From the NCBI GenBank assembly GCA_900751815.1, contig CAADST010000023.1:1-5534 (forward strand): DNA of 5,534 nt. Reading direction: 5' to 3'. A program made the position numbers and the translations under genes. Source of the DNA: Bacilli bacterium (GTDB lineage: Bacteria > Bacillota_I > Bacilli_A > RF39 > UBA660). Below, in pieces: positions 1 to 5,534 of the stretch (positions are counted from its first letter, which is position 1; each line of letters opens with the position of its first letter). The notes below the pieces were generated by a model. The model did not search any database. It was not told where the DNA came from and saw only the letters and a program-made list of their open reading frames with translations.

Positions 1-1133
1 ACTTTTACTTTTATTTTGTATTCTGTTGTATCTGTTAAATTATCAAAAGTGTAAGTATTACTATCTGACTCTATCCATGATTCGCCGTTGTTATTTGAAT
101 ACATATATTTTTCTACTGTTCCATCTCCACCTGTAGCCTCATTTACTGTTATTGTAATACTATTTAATGTTACATTATGACTAACTTCCCCAACACTTGG
201 TAAGTTATATGTATTAGTTGTTATATTTGTTTCATAGACATTTGATTTTATGCCATTTGTATCTTCGACATAACTATATATTGTATATTCTGTGTTTTCA
301 TTCAAATTATTAAATGTGTAATTTGAATTATTTTCTTCTATATAAACTACTTCTTCAGTAGCACTTGCTTCTTTTATTCCAAAATAATATTTTGCTACAT
401 CAGCAGTTCCATTACTTAAATTTAGTGTTGTATCTATAGAGCTATAAGTTGGCACTGCTTCAATACTTGTTATTTGTACAGGGTTATAACTGCTCATCTT
501 ATCTTGAGTAAGATATAATTTGGCACTAAATGTTTTACTCATATTAGGATTTTGATTGCTATCTAAATTAGCTAAAGTAATTTCAACATTCCATGTTTGG
601 ACTGTTGCTACATTTGATGCATTTATTACATAATCACTAGCTATTAAAAATCCACCAGTTCTTGTTGTTATATCAAAACCATTATCATAATGCACTAAAC
701 CTGTGATATTTTCTAACTTGTTACCATTTGGGTCTGTTACATTAAGTAGTAGTTCTGGTGTATGATCCATAGTTGTATATTCTAAATCATTTGTTTCAAT
801 AATTAAGTATATATTATACATGGCTGTTGCTTGGTTATTATAATTATTGGGTATTAATGTTGCTGTTGCATCAGTATCATCTGATAAATCAACCATACCT
901 CTTTGAAAATTATTTAAATTGGCGTTAATATATATTTCTTTTTCAATATTAAACATTAAATTATCCACAGTATTTGATATTATTTCCAAATTACCTTCGG
1001 TTGGGCCAGTGGTTTGATTTTGAAAATATGCATATGTTGCTCCTCCGACGAATAACATTAATGTAAATATGGCTACTAACATTAATATTTTTGTTTTGTT
1101 TAATTTTGCTTTTTTCAAACTAAATTTTTGCAT
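1..1133 (-). CDS. Secreted/surface protein with fibronectin type III-like repeats (C-terminus off the window)
   Basis: This open frame of 377 codons has no stop before the window edge, so the C-terminus is missing. The start at 1131–1133 is forced, because the codon just before it is an in-frame TAA. Residues 1–15 are Lys-rich and residues 16–32 form a hydrophobic segment ending GGATYAYF, which reads as a signal peptide or N-terminal anchor resembling those of SipW-dependent TasA/camelysin-type proteins. Residues ~45–215 are probably a beta-rich domain that I do not recognise. Two FN3-like modules follow, at ~218–306 and ~311 to the edge. Each carries a YTF(N/D)NL…TEY signature, at residues 272 and 361, a repeat period of 89. 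The visible protein is rich in Asn and Thr and has no cysteine, as is usual for extracellular proteins of Gram-positives. The role (adhesion, matrix or cell-wall structure) is inference; no catalytic motif or sortase signal is visible. The gene has its own promoter at 1169–1198. Confidence 0.82.
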   Translation of the reverse strand, partial: MQKFSLKKAKLNKTKILMLVAIFTLMLFVGGATYAYFQNQTTGPTEGNLEIISNTVDNLMFNIEKEIYINANLNNFQRGMVDLSDDTDATATLIPNNYNNQATAMYNIYLIIETNDLEYTTMDHTPELLLNVTDPNGNKLENITGLVHYDNGFDITTRTGGFLIASDYVINASNVATVQTWNVEITLANLDSNQNPNMSKTFSAKLYLTQDKMSSYNPVQITSIEAVPTYSSIDTTLNLSNGTADVAKYYFGIKEASATEEVVYIEENNSNYTFNNLNENTEYTIYSYVEDTNGIKSNVYETNITTNTYNLPSVGEVSHNVTLNSITITVNEATGGDGTVEKYMYSNNNGESWIESDSNTYTFDNLTDTTEYKIKVK

Positions 1134-1148
1134 TTACTTCCCCGCCAT
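1134..1148 (-). other. Four-codon leader ORF (MAGK) and purine-rich ribosome-binding patch
   Basis: The 15 bases before the surface-protein start read ATGGCGGGGAAGTAA, a four-codon ORF whose TAA abuts the next ATG. The GGCGGGGA patch is the only G-rich stretch in an otherwise almost pure A/T leader, and its 3' part is the only Shine-Dalgarno-like sequence available to the gene. The simplest reading is an off-consensus ribosome binding site. Translation of the mini-ORF with termination-reinitiation is possible but unsupported beyond the arrangement. Confidence 0.35.
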
Positions 1149-1168
1149 TATAATATCTTATATAAATA

Positions 1169-1198
1169 ATTATAAAATAATAATATTAACATTGTCAA
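1169..1198 (-). promoter_or_regulatory. Consensus sigma-A-type promoter for the surface-protein gene
   Basis: The minus strand has a perfect -35 TTGACA (1193–1198), an 18-bp spacer and a perfect -10 TATAAT (1169–1174). Transcription should begin near 1162, giving a ~30-nt 5' UTR. The promoter lies between the aspS terminator and the surface-protein start, so that gene is an independent and probably strongly transcribed unit. I see no obvious operator palindrome around it. Confidence 0.82.
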
Positions 1199-1228
1199 AG
1201 TATATAATGTGAAATTTTAGTGAATTTT

Positions 1229-1251
1229 AAAAATATCAGATTATTCTGATA
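1229..1251 (-). terminator. Intrinsic terminator of aspS
   Basis: A perfect 7-bp stem (TATCAGA, 1245–1251, pairing with TCTGATA, 1234–1240) has a 4-nt ATAA loop and is followed on the minus strand by TTTTT (1229–1233). The A-rich sequence before the stem can pair with the U-tract and lengthen it. The aspS TAA stop codon (1241–1243) lies in the loop, so the 5' arm is coding sequence. It should end the aspS transcript before the surface-protein promoter. Confidence 0.82.
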
Positions 1252-2962
1252 CTTTTATACCTAATTCTTTTAATTGTGCACTATCAACAATACTTGGGGC
1301 TTCACTCATCAAATCACTAGCACTGGCAGTTTTTGGAAATGCAATAACATCTCTGATATTATCAGTTCCCGCTAGAATCATGGTAAGTCTGTCTAAACCA
1401 ATTGCTAGGCCGCCATGTGGTGGTGTACCATACTTAAGAGCATCAACAAAGAAGCCAAATTTCTCTCTAATTTGTTCTTGAGTCAACTCTAATGCTTCAA
1501 ACATTTTTTCTTGAACTCTCTCATCATGAATACGAATTGAACCACCACCTGCTTCATAACCATTAATTACAATATCATAAGCTTTAGAATAACAATGTCC
1601 CTTGTCATTTATTAACTTATCTATATCTTCATCTTTTGGAGCAGTAAATGGATGATGCATAGCCATAAATCTTCCTTCTTCTTCACTCCATTCAAATGAT
1701 GGAAAATCAACAACCCATAATAATTTATAATCACCATCTTGAATTAAATTTAAATCATGACCTAGTTTTATTCTTAAAGCACCAAGAGAAGATTTAACAA
1801 TATTTTTCTTACCACTTACTATAAAGACAATGTCATTATCTTTTAAATCTAATTCTTTTATTAAACTATTCTTTTCTTCATCACTAAGTAGTTTAGCAAT
1901 TGAACCAGTTAATTCCATATCCATTTTTAAATATGCTAGGCCACTAGCTTTATAAGTTTTAACAAACTCTGTAAGTTTATCAATTTCTTTTCTAGAAAAT
2001 TCACTTGCTTTATCATTTACAACAATAGCATTTACTAAAACATTTTTCATAAATTCAATATTAGTATTTGCAAATACTTTAGTTATATCTTTAATAGGCA
2101 AATCAAATCTTAAATCTGGTTTATCTGATCCATATATGTTCATAGCTTCATCCCACTTCATCTTTATTAGTGGCAACTTAATATCAATTCCTTTAACTTC
2201 CTTAAATATTTTAGCAATTAATTTTTCTGTTACATCCATAACTTCATCTTCACTAGTAAAACTCATTTCCATATCTATTTGCGTAAATTCTGGTTGGCGG
2301 TCTGCTCTTAAATCTTCATCTCTAAAGCATTTAGTTATTTGGAAATATCGCATTATGCCTCCGACCATAAGAAGTTGTTTAAATATTTGAGGTGATTGTG
2401 GTAGCGCATAAAACTTACCCTTACTTATTCTTGATGGTACTAAATAATCTCTTGCCCCTTCTGGTGTACTTTTACAAAGCATTGGAGTTTCTACTTCAAT
2501 AAAACCTAACGAGTCAAAATAATTTCTGGTAACCATCATTATTTTATGCCTTAAAACTAAGTTTTTATTTAAAGCACTCCTTCTTAAATCTAAATAACGA
2601 TATTTAAGTCTTGTATCTTCTAGAGCTGTTGTATCATCAGTTAAAGCAAATGGTATTTCAAGTGATTTGTTTAAAAGTTTTAAATCACCTACTTCAACTT
2701 CTATTTCTCCAGTAGGTATGTTTTTATTAACACTTTCTCTTTTTACAATCTTACCCTTAATACTTATTACATATTCATTGTGTAAAGTATTTGCTAAATC
2801 ATAAAAGGGTGATTCTGGTTTAATTACAAGTTGCATAATACCTGATCTATCTCGAAGATCAATAAATATAACTCCTCCAAGATTTCTCACCTTGGCAACC
2901 CAACCATTTAATGTAACATATTCACCAACATTATTAATATTATAATCCGCACTTAATTTCAT
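1241..2962 (-). CDS. aspS: Aspartyl-tRNA synthetase
   Basis: This cytoplasmic class II synthetase (573 aa; B. subtilis and E. coli enzymes are about 590) attaches L-Asp to tRNA-Asp using ATP. An N-terminal OB-fold anticodon-binding domain spans ~1–105 ([11 protein letters not shown], 20–30). Class II motif 1 is near 152–161 ([10 protein letters not shown]), motif 2 at ~213–233 ([16 protein letters not shown]) and motif 3 at ~518–526 (GLAIGLDRL). Between motifs 2 and 3 lies the bacterial GAD insertion (~285–415). Family blocks [11 protein letters not shown] (433–443) and GGGSIRIHD (472–480) are intact. Leu28 is at the anticodon-loop position where non-discriminating bacterial AspRSs tend to have His, which hints at a tRNA-Asp-specific enzyme (recalled alignment, moderate certainty). 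The start is fixed by AGGAGG, 4 nt upstream of the ATG. Upstream lies a T-box leader matching tRNA-Asp; downstream an intrinsic terminator overlaps the stop codon. Confidence 0.97.
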   Translation of the reverse strand: MKLSADYNINNVGEYVTLNGWVAKVRNLGGVIFIDLRDRSGIMQLVIKPESPFYDLANTLHNEYVISIKGKIVKRESVNKNIPTGEIEVEVGDLKLLNKSLEIPFALTDDTTALEDTRLKYRYLDLRRSALNKNLVLRHKIMMVTRNYFDSLGFIEVETPMLCKSTPEGARDYLVPSRISKGKFYALPQSPQIFKQLLMVGGIMRYFQITKCFRDEDLRADRQPEFTQIDMEMSFTSEDEVMDVTEKLIAKIFKEVKGIDIKLPLIKMKWDEAMNIYGSDKPDLRFDLPIKDITKVFANTNIEFMKNVLVNAIVVNDKASEFSRKEIDKLTEFVKTYKASGLAYLKMDMELTGSIAKLLSDEEKNSLIKELDLKDNDIVFIVSGKKNIVKSSLGALRIKLGHDLNLIQDGDYKLLWVVDFPSFEWSEEEGRFMAMHHPFTAPKDEDIDKLINDKGHCYSKAYDIVINGYEAGGGSIRIHDERVQEKMFEALELTQEQIREKFGFFVDALKYGTPPHGGLAIGLDRLTMILAGTDNIRDVIAFPKTASASDLMSEAPSIVDSAQLKELGIKVSE

Positions 2963-2966
2963 AAAT

Positions 2967-2972
2967 CCTCCT
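2967..2972 (-). promoter_or_regulatory. Ribosome binding site of aspS
   Basis: A perfect AGGAGG sits 4 nt upstream of the aspS ATG and directly after the last U-run of the T-box terminator. It is not within the terminator or antiterminator helices, so the leader should control transcription rather than hide the ribosome binding site. Confidence 0.9.
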
Positions 2973-3001
2973 AAAAATTAAAAAGACCCTATAATATAAG
3001 G
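2973..3001 (-). terminator. Conditional intrinsic terminator of the T-box
   Basis: CCUUAU (2996–3001) can pair with AUAGGG (2987–2992) across an AUU triloop, followed by UCUUUUU (2980–2986) and a second U5 run (2973–2977). The 5' arm is the same hexamer that forms the 3' side of the antiterminator, so the two structures exclude each other. The helix is short and A/U-rich with one G·U pair; GGA upstream (3011–3013) may add pairs to UCU. The switch logic is clear, but terminator strength is uncertain. Confidence 0.72.
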
Positions 3002-3180
3002 ACGGACTAGTCCGCGGTGCCACCTTATTTCATAGAATCTATGCTCTTTTAATTTATAACGCAATCACACGAATTATTTACAAATTTGCTTATCTTCATT
3101 AATATTTCATTACAAGTTTCCATCAACCACTTGCTTTCTATAAACTTCCTATTAACTACTGGGACAAATAAATAATTTAC
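2973..3180 (-). promoter_or_regulatory. T-box riboswitch leader of aspS, tRNA-Asp-responsive
   Basis: This ~208-nt leader senses uncharged tRNA-Asp and permits aspS transcription. The signature AAGGTGGCACCGCGG lies at 3012–3026. Stem I begins with a basal helix 3169–3177/3072–3080 (9 bp) and a short helix 3165–3168/3085–3088. Its specifier loop has AGUA (3157–3160) opposite GAA (3095–3097), followed by specifier GAU (3092–3094, Asp) and a purine (3091). Above it are helix 3151–3156/3098–3103 and a distal AGAAAG plus GGUUGAUGGAA loop closed by CAAGU/ACUUG (3129–3133/3113–3117). Stem III is CAUAG/CUAUG (3039–3043/3031–3035). The antiterminator pairs AUAAGG (3023–3028) with CCUUAU (2996–3001), leaves bulge UGGCACC (3016–3022), and pairs GCGGA with UCCGU (3011–3015/3002–3006). 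Bulge UGGC (3019–3022) complements the GCCA end of tRNA-Asp (discriminator G73). No Stem II is evident. Confidence 0.95.
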
Positions 3181-3186
3181 ATAATT

Positions 3187-3215
3187 AATATAACACAATT
3201 TTTTCCTTAAATCAA
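3187..3215 (-). promoter_or_regulatory. Promoter of the T-box–aspS unit
   Basis: The minus strand reads -35 TTGATT (3210–3215), a 17-bp spacer, and -10 TATATT (3187–3192) preceded by an extended -10 TG dinucleotide (3194–3195). The predicted transcription start near 3180 falls 3 nt before the first base of T-box Stem I, which supports the call independently. The -35 box directly follows the dtd TAA stop codon (3216–3218). No terminator separates dtd from this promoter, so rel–dtd read-through would also pass through the T-box. Confidence 0.75.
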
Positions 3216-3650
3216 TTACATTTCAAGGATTATTGTTACAGGTCCGGAGTTTGTTATTGAAACTTCCATGTCAGCTCCAAAAACTCCAGGTAAAGTTTCA
3301 ACATATTTATTTAGTTCTGCATTAAACTTTTCATATAAAACTATGGCTTCATCACCCTTCATAGCTTTAATGTATGATGGTCTATTCCCTTTAGTGGCAT
3401 CCCCATATAAAGTAAATTGCGAAATTGAAAGAACCGAGCCTCCGACATCAAGAATAGATTTATTCATAACACCATTTTCATCATCAAAAATTCTAAGATT
3501 GGCTACTTTACGAGCCATATTAACTAGTTTTTCTTCAGTATCACCTTCCGTAAAACCAACAAGTAAAACTAGCCCCATATCTATACTACTCACCAGTTTA
3601 CCATCAACACTAACACTAGATTTTTTACTTCTTTGAACTACTACTTTCAT
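3216..3650 (-). CDS. dtd: D-aminoacyl-tRNA deacylase
   Basis: Dtd hydrolyses the ester bond of D-aminoacyl-tRNAs (classically D-Tyr-tRNA) and of Gly-tRNA-Ala, keeping D-residues and mischarged glycine out of protein. It is a cytoplasmic homodimer. The 144-residue product has the usual family length. It begins with the typical MKVVVQR strand and carries SQFTLYGD (77–84), KGNRPS (87–92) and VFGADMEVS (123–131). The C-terminal NSGPVT (134–139) includes the Gly-cisPro pair (136–137) that projects into the partner active site and excludes L-aminoacyl substrates. All key motifs are intact. It starts 7 nt after the rel stop codon, with its ribosome binding site overlapping that stop, so rel and dtd are probably one transcriptional unit. 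The rel–dtd pairing is widely conserved in Firmicutes. Confidence 0.96.
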   Translation of the reverse strand: MKVVVQRSKKSSVSVDGKLVSSIDMGLVLLVGFTEGDTEEKLVNMARKVANLRIFDDENGVMNKSILDVGGSVLSISQFTLYGDATKGNRPSYIKAMKGDEAIVLYEKFNAELNKYVETLPGVFGADMEVSITNSGPVTIILEM

Positions 3651-3653
3651 AAA

Positions 3654-3659
3654 TCACCT
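3654..3659 (-). promoter_or_regulatory. Ribosome binding site of dtd overlapping the rel stop codon
   Basis: The junction reads TAGGTGATTT followed by the dtd ATG. The AGGTGA Shine-Dalgarno sequence uses the last two bases of the rel TAG (3658–3660). A ribosome terminating on rel would be positioned over the dtd initiation region, which suggests translational coupling. The short spacing (3–4 nt) makes the site weak on its own. Confidence 0.65.
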
Positions 3660-5534
3660 ACAAGTTATCAGTAACATCTACGACATTACTTAATTTTCTA
3701 ATTGAATTTTTAATATGTTCTAATTCATCTTTATCTTTTATTCTAATATTAAGTTCATATACTAATCTTTCATCTTTTTCTATAGTCTTACATGATCTAA
3801 CTAAAGAATCTCTCTTACCTATTTCTGTTATTACTTCTGCTAAGATATCTTTATTATCTTTAATTGTTACATAAATATTAGTATAGTAATAATTTGTACT
3901 ATCCATATTCCATGATACTTCAATTAATCTATCACTATCAAAGCATACATTTTTACAATTTCTCTTATGAATACTTATTCCTTGTCCTTTAGTGATAAAC
4001 CCAACAATATCATCCCCTTTAACAGGCATACAACACTTAGCAATATTAACCATAATATTTGGAGTACCTTCAACTAATATATCACTTTTATAATTAATTT
4101 TAGGCATTTCTCTTTTTCTCTCAATTAAAATATCATCAACATCTTTAGAATCATTACTACATAAATTAATAATATAACCGGCAGTATACCTTAAAGTTCC
4201 AATAGAAAAATAAATATCATCTAAATCCTTTAATTTTAAATCTTTAAGAATCTTATCAACTGCTTCATTATTAAGTACTTCACTAAATGATAATTTTCTT
4301 TTTCTAAGTTCTTTTTCTAATATATCTTTTCCCTTAGTAATATAAAGTTCTTTATCTTTTTTACTAAAATAAGCTTTTATTTTATTTTTAGCTTGATTTG
4401 TTTTACATAGATTTATCCAATCTTGATTAGGAGTAGCATTGGGATTGGTTTTAATATTTACCACATCTTCATTTTGTAGTTCATAAGATAGCGGCACTAT
4501 TTTATCATTTACAACTGCTCCAACAGTGGTATCACCAACTTTTGAGTGAATCCTATAAGCAAAATCTATCGGAGTTGAACCAATCGGCAACTCAATTACA
4601 TCTCCTTTTGGAGTATATGTATAAATCAAATCAGAAAATATATTAGTATTAACCGCTTCTTCAAAGTCAATATCAGATTCATCATTACTAGCTTCAATTA
4701 CATTACGAAACATTTCTAATTTTTGCTCCATAATATTTTGAATCTTCTTAGTCCCTTTTTCTTTATAAGACCAATGACTCGCTAACCCTTTTTCAGCAAT
4801 TTCATCCATTTCATAAGTTCTAACTTGTATTTCAAACACTTTACCTTCAACACCAAATACGGTTGTATGAAGAGATTGATACATATTTTCTTTAGGAGAT
4901 GCAATATAGTCTTTAAATCTCTTAGGCATTGGTCTAAATCTTGAGTGAATTAAACCAATTACTTGATAACATTCAGCCTCCGTATTAACAAAAACCCTTA
5001 AAGCTAAAATATCATAAATATTATCCCATTTCTTACCATTATTAAGCTTATTATAAATACTATAAACACTCTTAACTCTTCCCTTTATTTCAAAAGTAAT
5101 ACCAGCATCAGTAAGAAGCTCAATAATACTTTCTTTCATTTCTTCTAAATAATCATTTAATTCGGATACTGTATTATTTAATTTTTCTAAGATATCATTA
5201 TATACATCTGGTTTTAAATAATATAAACTTAAGTTTTCTAATTCACTTTTAATAGAGTTTATCCCAAGTCTATGAGCAATCGGAACAAGGACACTCATTG
5301 TTTCATTAGCTTTTTCTTTTTGTTTCGCCGGATTTATCGCCCAGTTGGTGCGCATGTTATGAAGTCTATCAGCAAGCTTTATATATAATACTCTAACATC
5401 TTCTGCAAGACCCACAAGTATTTTTCTTAAATATATAACAGACTTTTCATTATTATCAGGAAGTTCTAATTTATTAATTTTAGATACGGAACTCACAATC
5501 ATTGCTACTTCATCTCCAAAGTCTTCCTTTAAAT
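3658..5534 (-). CDS. rel: Bifunctional (p)ppGpp synthetase/hydrolase, Rel/SpoT family (N-terminus off the window)
   Basis: Long RSH enzymes make (p)ppGpp from ATP and GDP/GTP and also hydrolyse it, controlling the stringent response. The frame stays open to 5534; LKEDFGDEVA precedes the Met at 5500–5502, so that Met is internal. It aligns with about residue 100 of B. subtilis Rel, so ~89 residues are missing. With that Met as 1: the rest of the HD hydrolase contains KLADRLHNMRT (42–52; Asp45 matches the metal ligand Asp144). The synthetase has GRVKSVYSIYNK (141–152), Asp164, RFKD (195–198), NMYQSLHTT (206–214) and EIQVRT (224–229). A TGS domain (~290–352), helical region (~355–470), zinc-finger-like domain with Cys490, Cys491, His512 and Cys516, and an ACT domain (~540–612) follow. 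RFKD fits the RXKD motif of bifunctional enzymes rather than the EXDD of synthetase-only RelA. The His/His-Asp hydrolase residues lie beyond the edge. Confidence 0.96.
   Translation of the reverse strand, partial: LKEDFGDEVAMIVSSVSKINKLELPDNNEKSVIYLRKILVGLAEDVRVLYIKLADRLHNMRTNWAINPAKQKEKANETMSVLVPIAHRLGINSIKSELENLSLYYLKPDVYNDILEKLNNTVSELNDYLEEMKESIIELLTDAGITFEIKGRVKSVYSIYNKLNNGKKWDNIYDILALRVFVNTEAECYQVIGLIHSRFRPMPKRFKDYIASPKENMYQSLHTTVFGVEGKVFEIQVRTYEMDEIAEKGLASHWSYKEKGTKKIQNIMEQKLEMFRNVIEASNDESDIDFEEAVNTNIFSDLIYTYTPKGDVIELPIGSTPIDFAYRIHSKVGDTTVGAVVNDKIVPLSYELQNEDVVNIKTNPNATPNQDWINLCKTNQAKNKIKAYFSKKDKELYITKGKDILEKELRKRKLSFSEVLNNEAVDKILKDLKLKDLDDIYFSIGTLRYTAGYIINLCSNDSKDVDDILIERKREMPKINYKSDILVEGTPNIMVNIAKCCMPVKGDDIVGFITKGQGISIHKRNCKNVCFDSDRLIEVSWNMDSTNYYYTNIYVTIKDNKDILAEVITEIGKRDSLVRSCKTIEKDERLVYELNIRIKDKDELEHIKNSIRKLSNVVDVTDNL

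Noticed and set aside
1152..1200. A/T-rich stretch between aspS and the surface-protein gene as a protein-binding site or origin-like element
   Set aside because: Apart from the promoter boxes it is simple A/T-rich spacer, with no repeated motif such as DnaA boxes and no convincing inverted repeat beyond what A/T bias produces.
2136..2390. 84-codon open frame on the plus strand
   Set aside because: It lies wholly inside aspS on the opposite strand, has low-complexity hydrophobic content with no recognisable motif, and has no clear ribosome binding site. It is an antisense shadow of aspS.
3268..3636. 122-codon open frame on the plus strand
   Set aside because: It is antisense to dtd across almost its whole length and Ser/Leu-rich, as expected of an antisense shadow, with no family motif. 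The intact dtd motifs explain the sequence.
5500..5502. ATG as the true start of the Rel gene
   Set aside because: The frame continues upstream to the window edge with LKEDFGDEVA, which matches the conserved Rel region before this Met. Starting here would delete most of the hydrolase domain.
3658..5534. RelA (synthetase-only) rather than bifunctional Rel
   Set aside because: The synthetase has RFKD, matching the RXKD of bifunctional enzymes, and the visible HD-domain motif KLADRLHNMRT is intact. The decisive His/His-Asp residues are outside the window, so this is a judgement, not proof.
1..5534. An undescribed multi-gene system such as defence, a mobile element or a biosynthetic cluster
   Set aside because: All the genes are housekeeping except one partial surface protein. 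I found no transposase, integrase, toxin–antitoxin pair, repeat array or atypical composition marking an inserted cassette.

Overview
The window is about 70% A+T and comes from a low-GC Gram-positive (Firmicutes/Bacilli-type) chromosome. The evidence is a tRNA-sensing T-box leader, AGGAGG-type ribosome binding sites, U-tract intrinsic terminators and the gene order rel–dtd–aspS. In Bacillus subtilis and relatives the order is rel–dtd–(amidase)–hisS–aspS. TGG encodes Trp and stops are TAA/TAG, so nothing suggests a recoded mycoplasma-type code. The Thr/Asn-rich surface protein with a '…GGATYAYF' signal segment resembles proteins of uncultured gut Bacilli, but the lineage cannot be fixed from this window.

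Everything is on the minus strand, so transcription runs from high to low coordinates. (1) 5534–3658: rel, a long (p)ppGpp synthetase/hydrolase whose N-terminal ~89 codons lie outside the window. (2) 3650–3216: dtd, D-aminoacyl-tRNA deacylase, 7 nt after rel and probably translationally coupled to it. (3) 3215–2963: a promoter directly behind the dtd stop codon and a compact T-box leader. I can read an AGUA/GAA specifier loop with a GAU (Asp) specifier, a UGGC bulge complementary to the GCCA end of tRNA-Asp, an antiterminator and a competing terminator. (4) 2962–1241: aspS, aspartyl-tRNA synthetase, ending in an intrinsic terminator whose loop holds the stop codon. (5) 1200–1134: a consensus sigma-A-type promoter and short leader. 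(6) 1133–1: the first 377 codons of a secreted or surface-anchored protein with fibronectin-III-like repeats, running off the left edge.

rel, dtd and aspS all concern aminoacylation and its surveillance. AspRS charges tRNA-Asp, Dtd removes D-amino acids from mischarged tRNA, Rel responds to uncharged tRNA on the ribosome, and the T-box raises aspS expression when tRNA-Asp is uncharged. The surface-protein gene is a separate transcription unit. I see no mobile element, CRISPR array, tRNA or rRNA gene, and no undescribed multi-gene system. The most rewarding element is the T-box, which appears to lack Stem II and uses a U-ending specifier.
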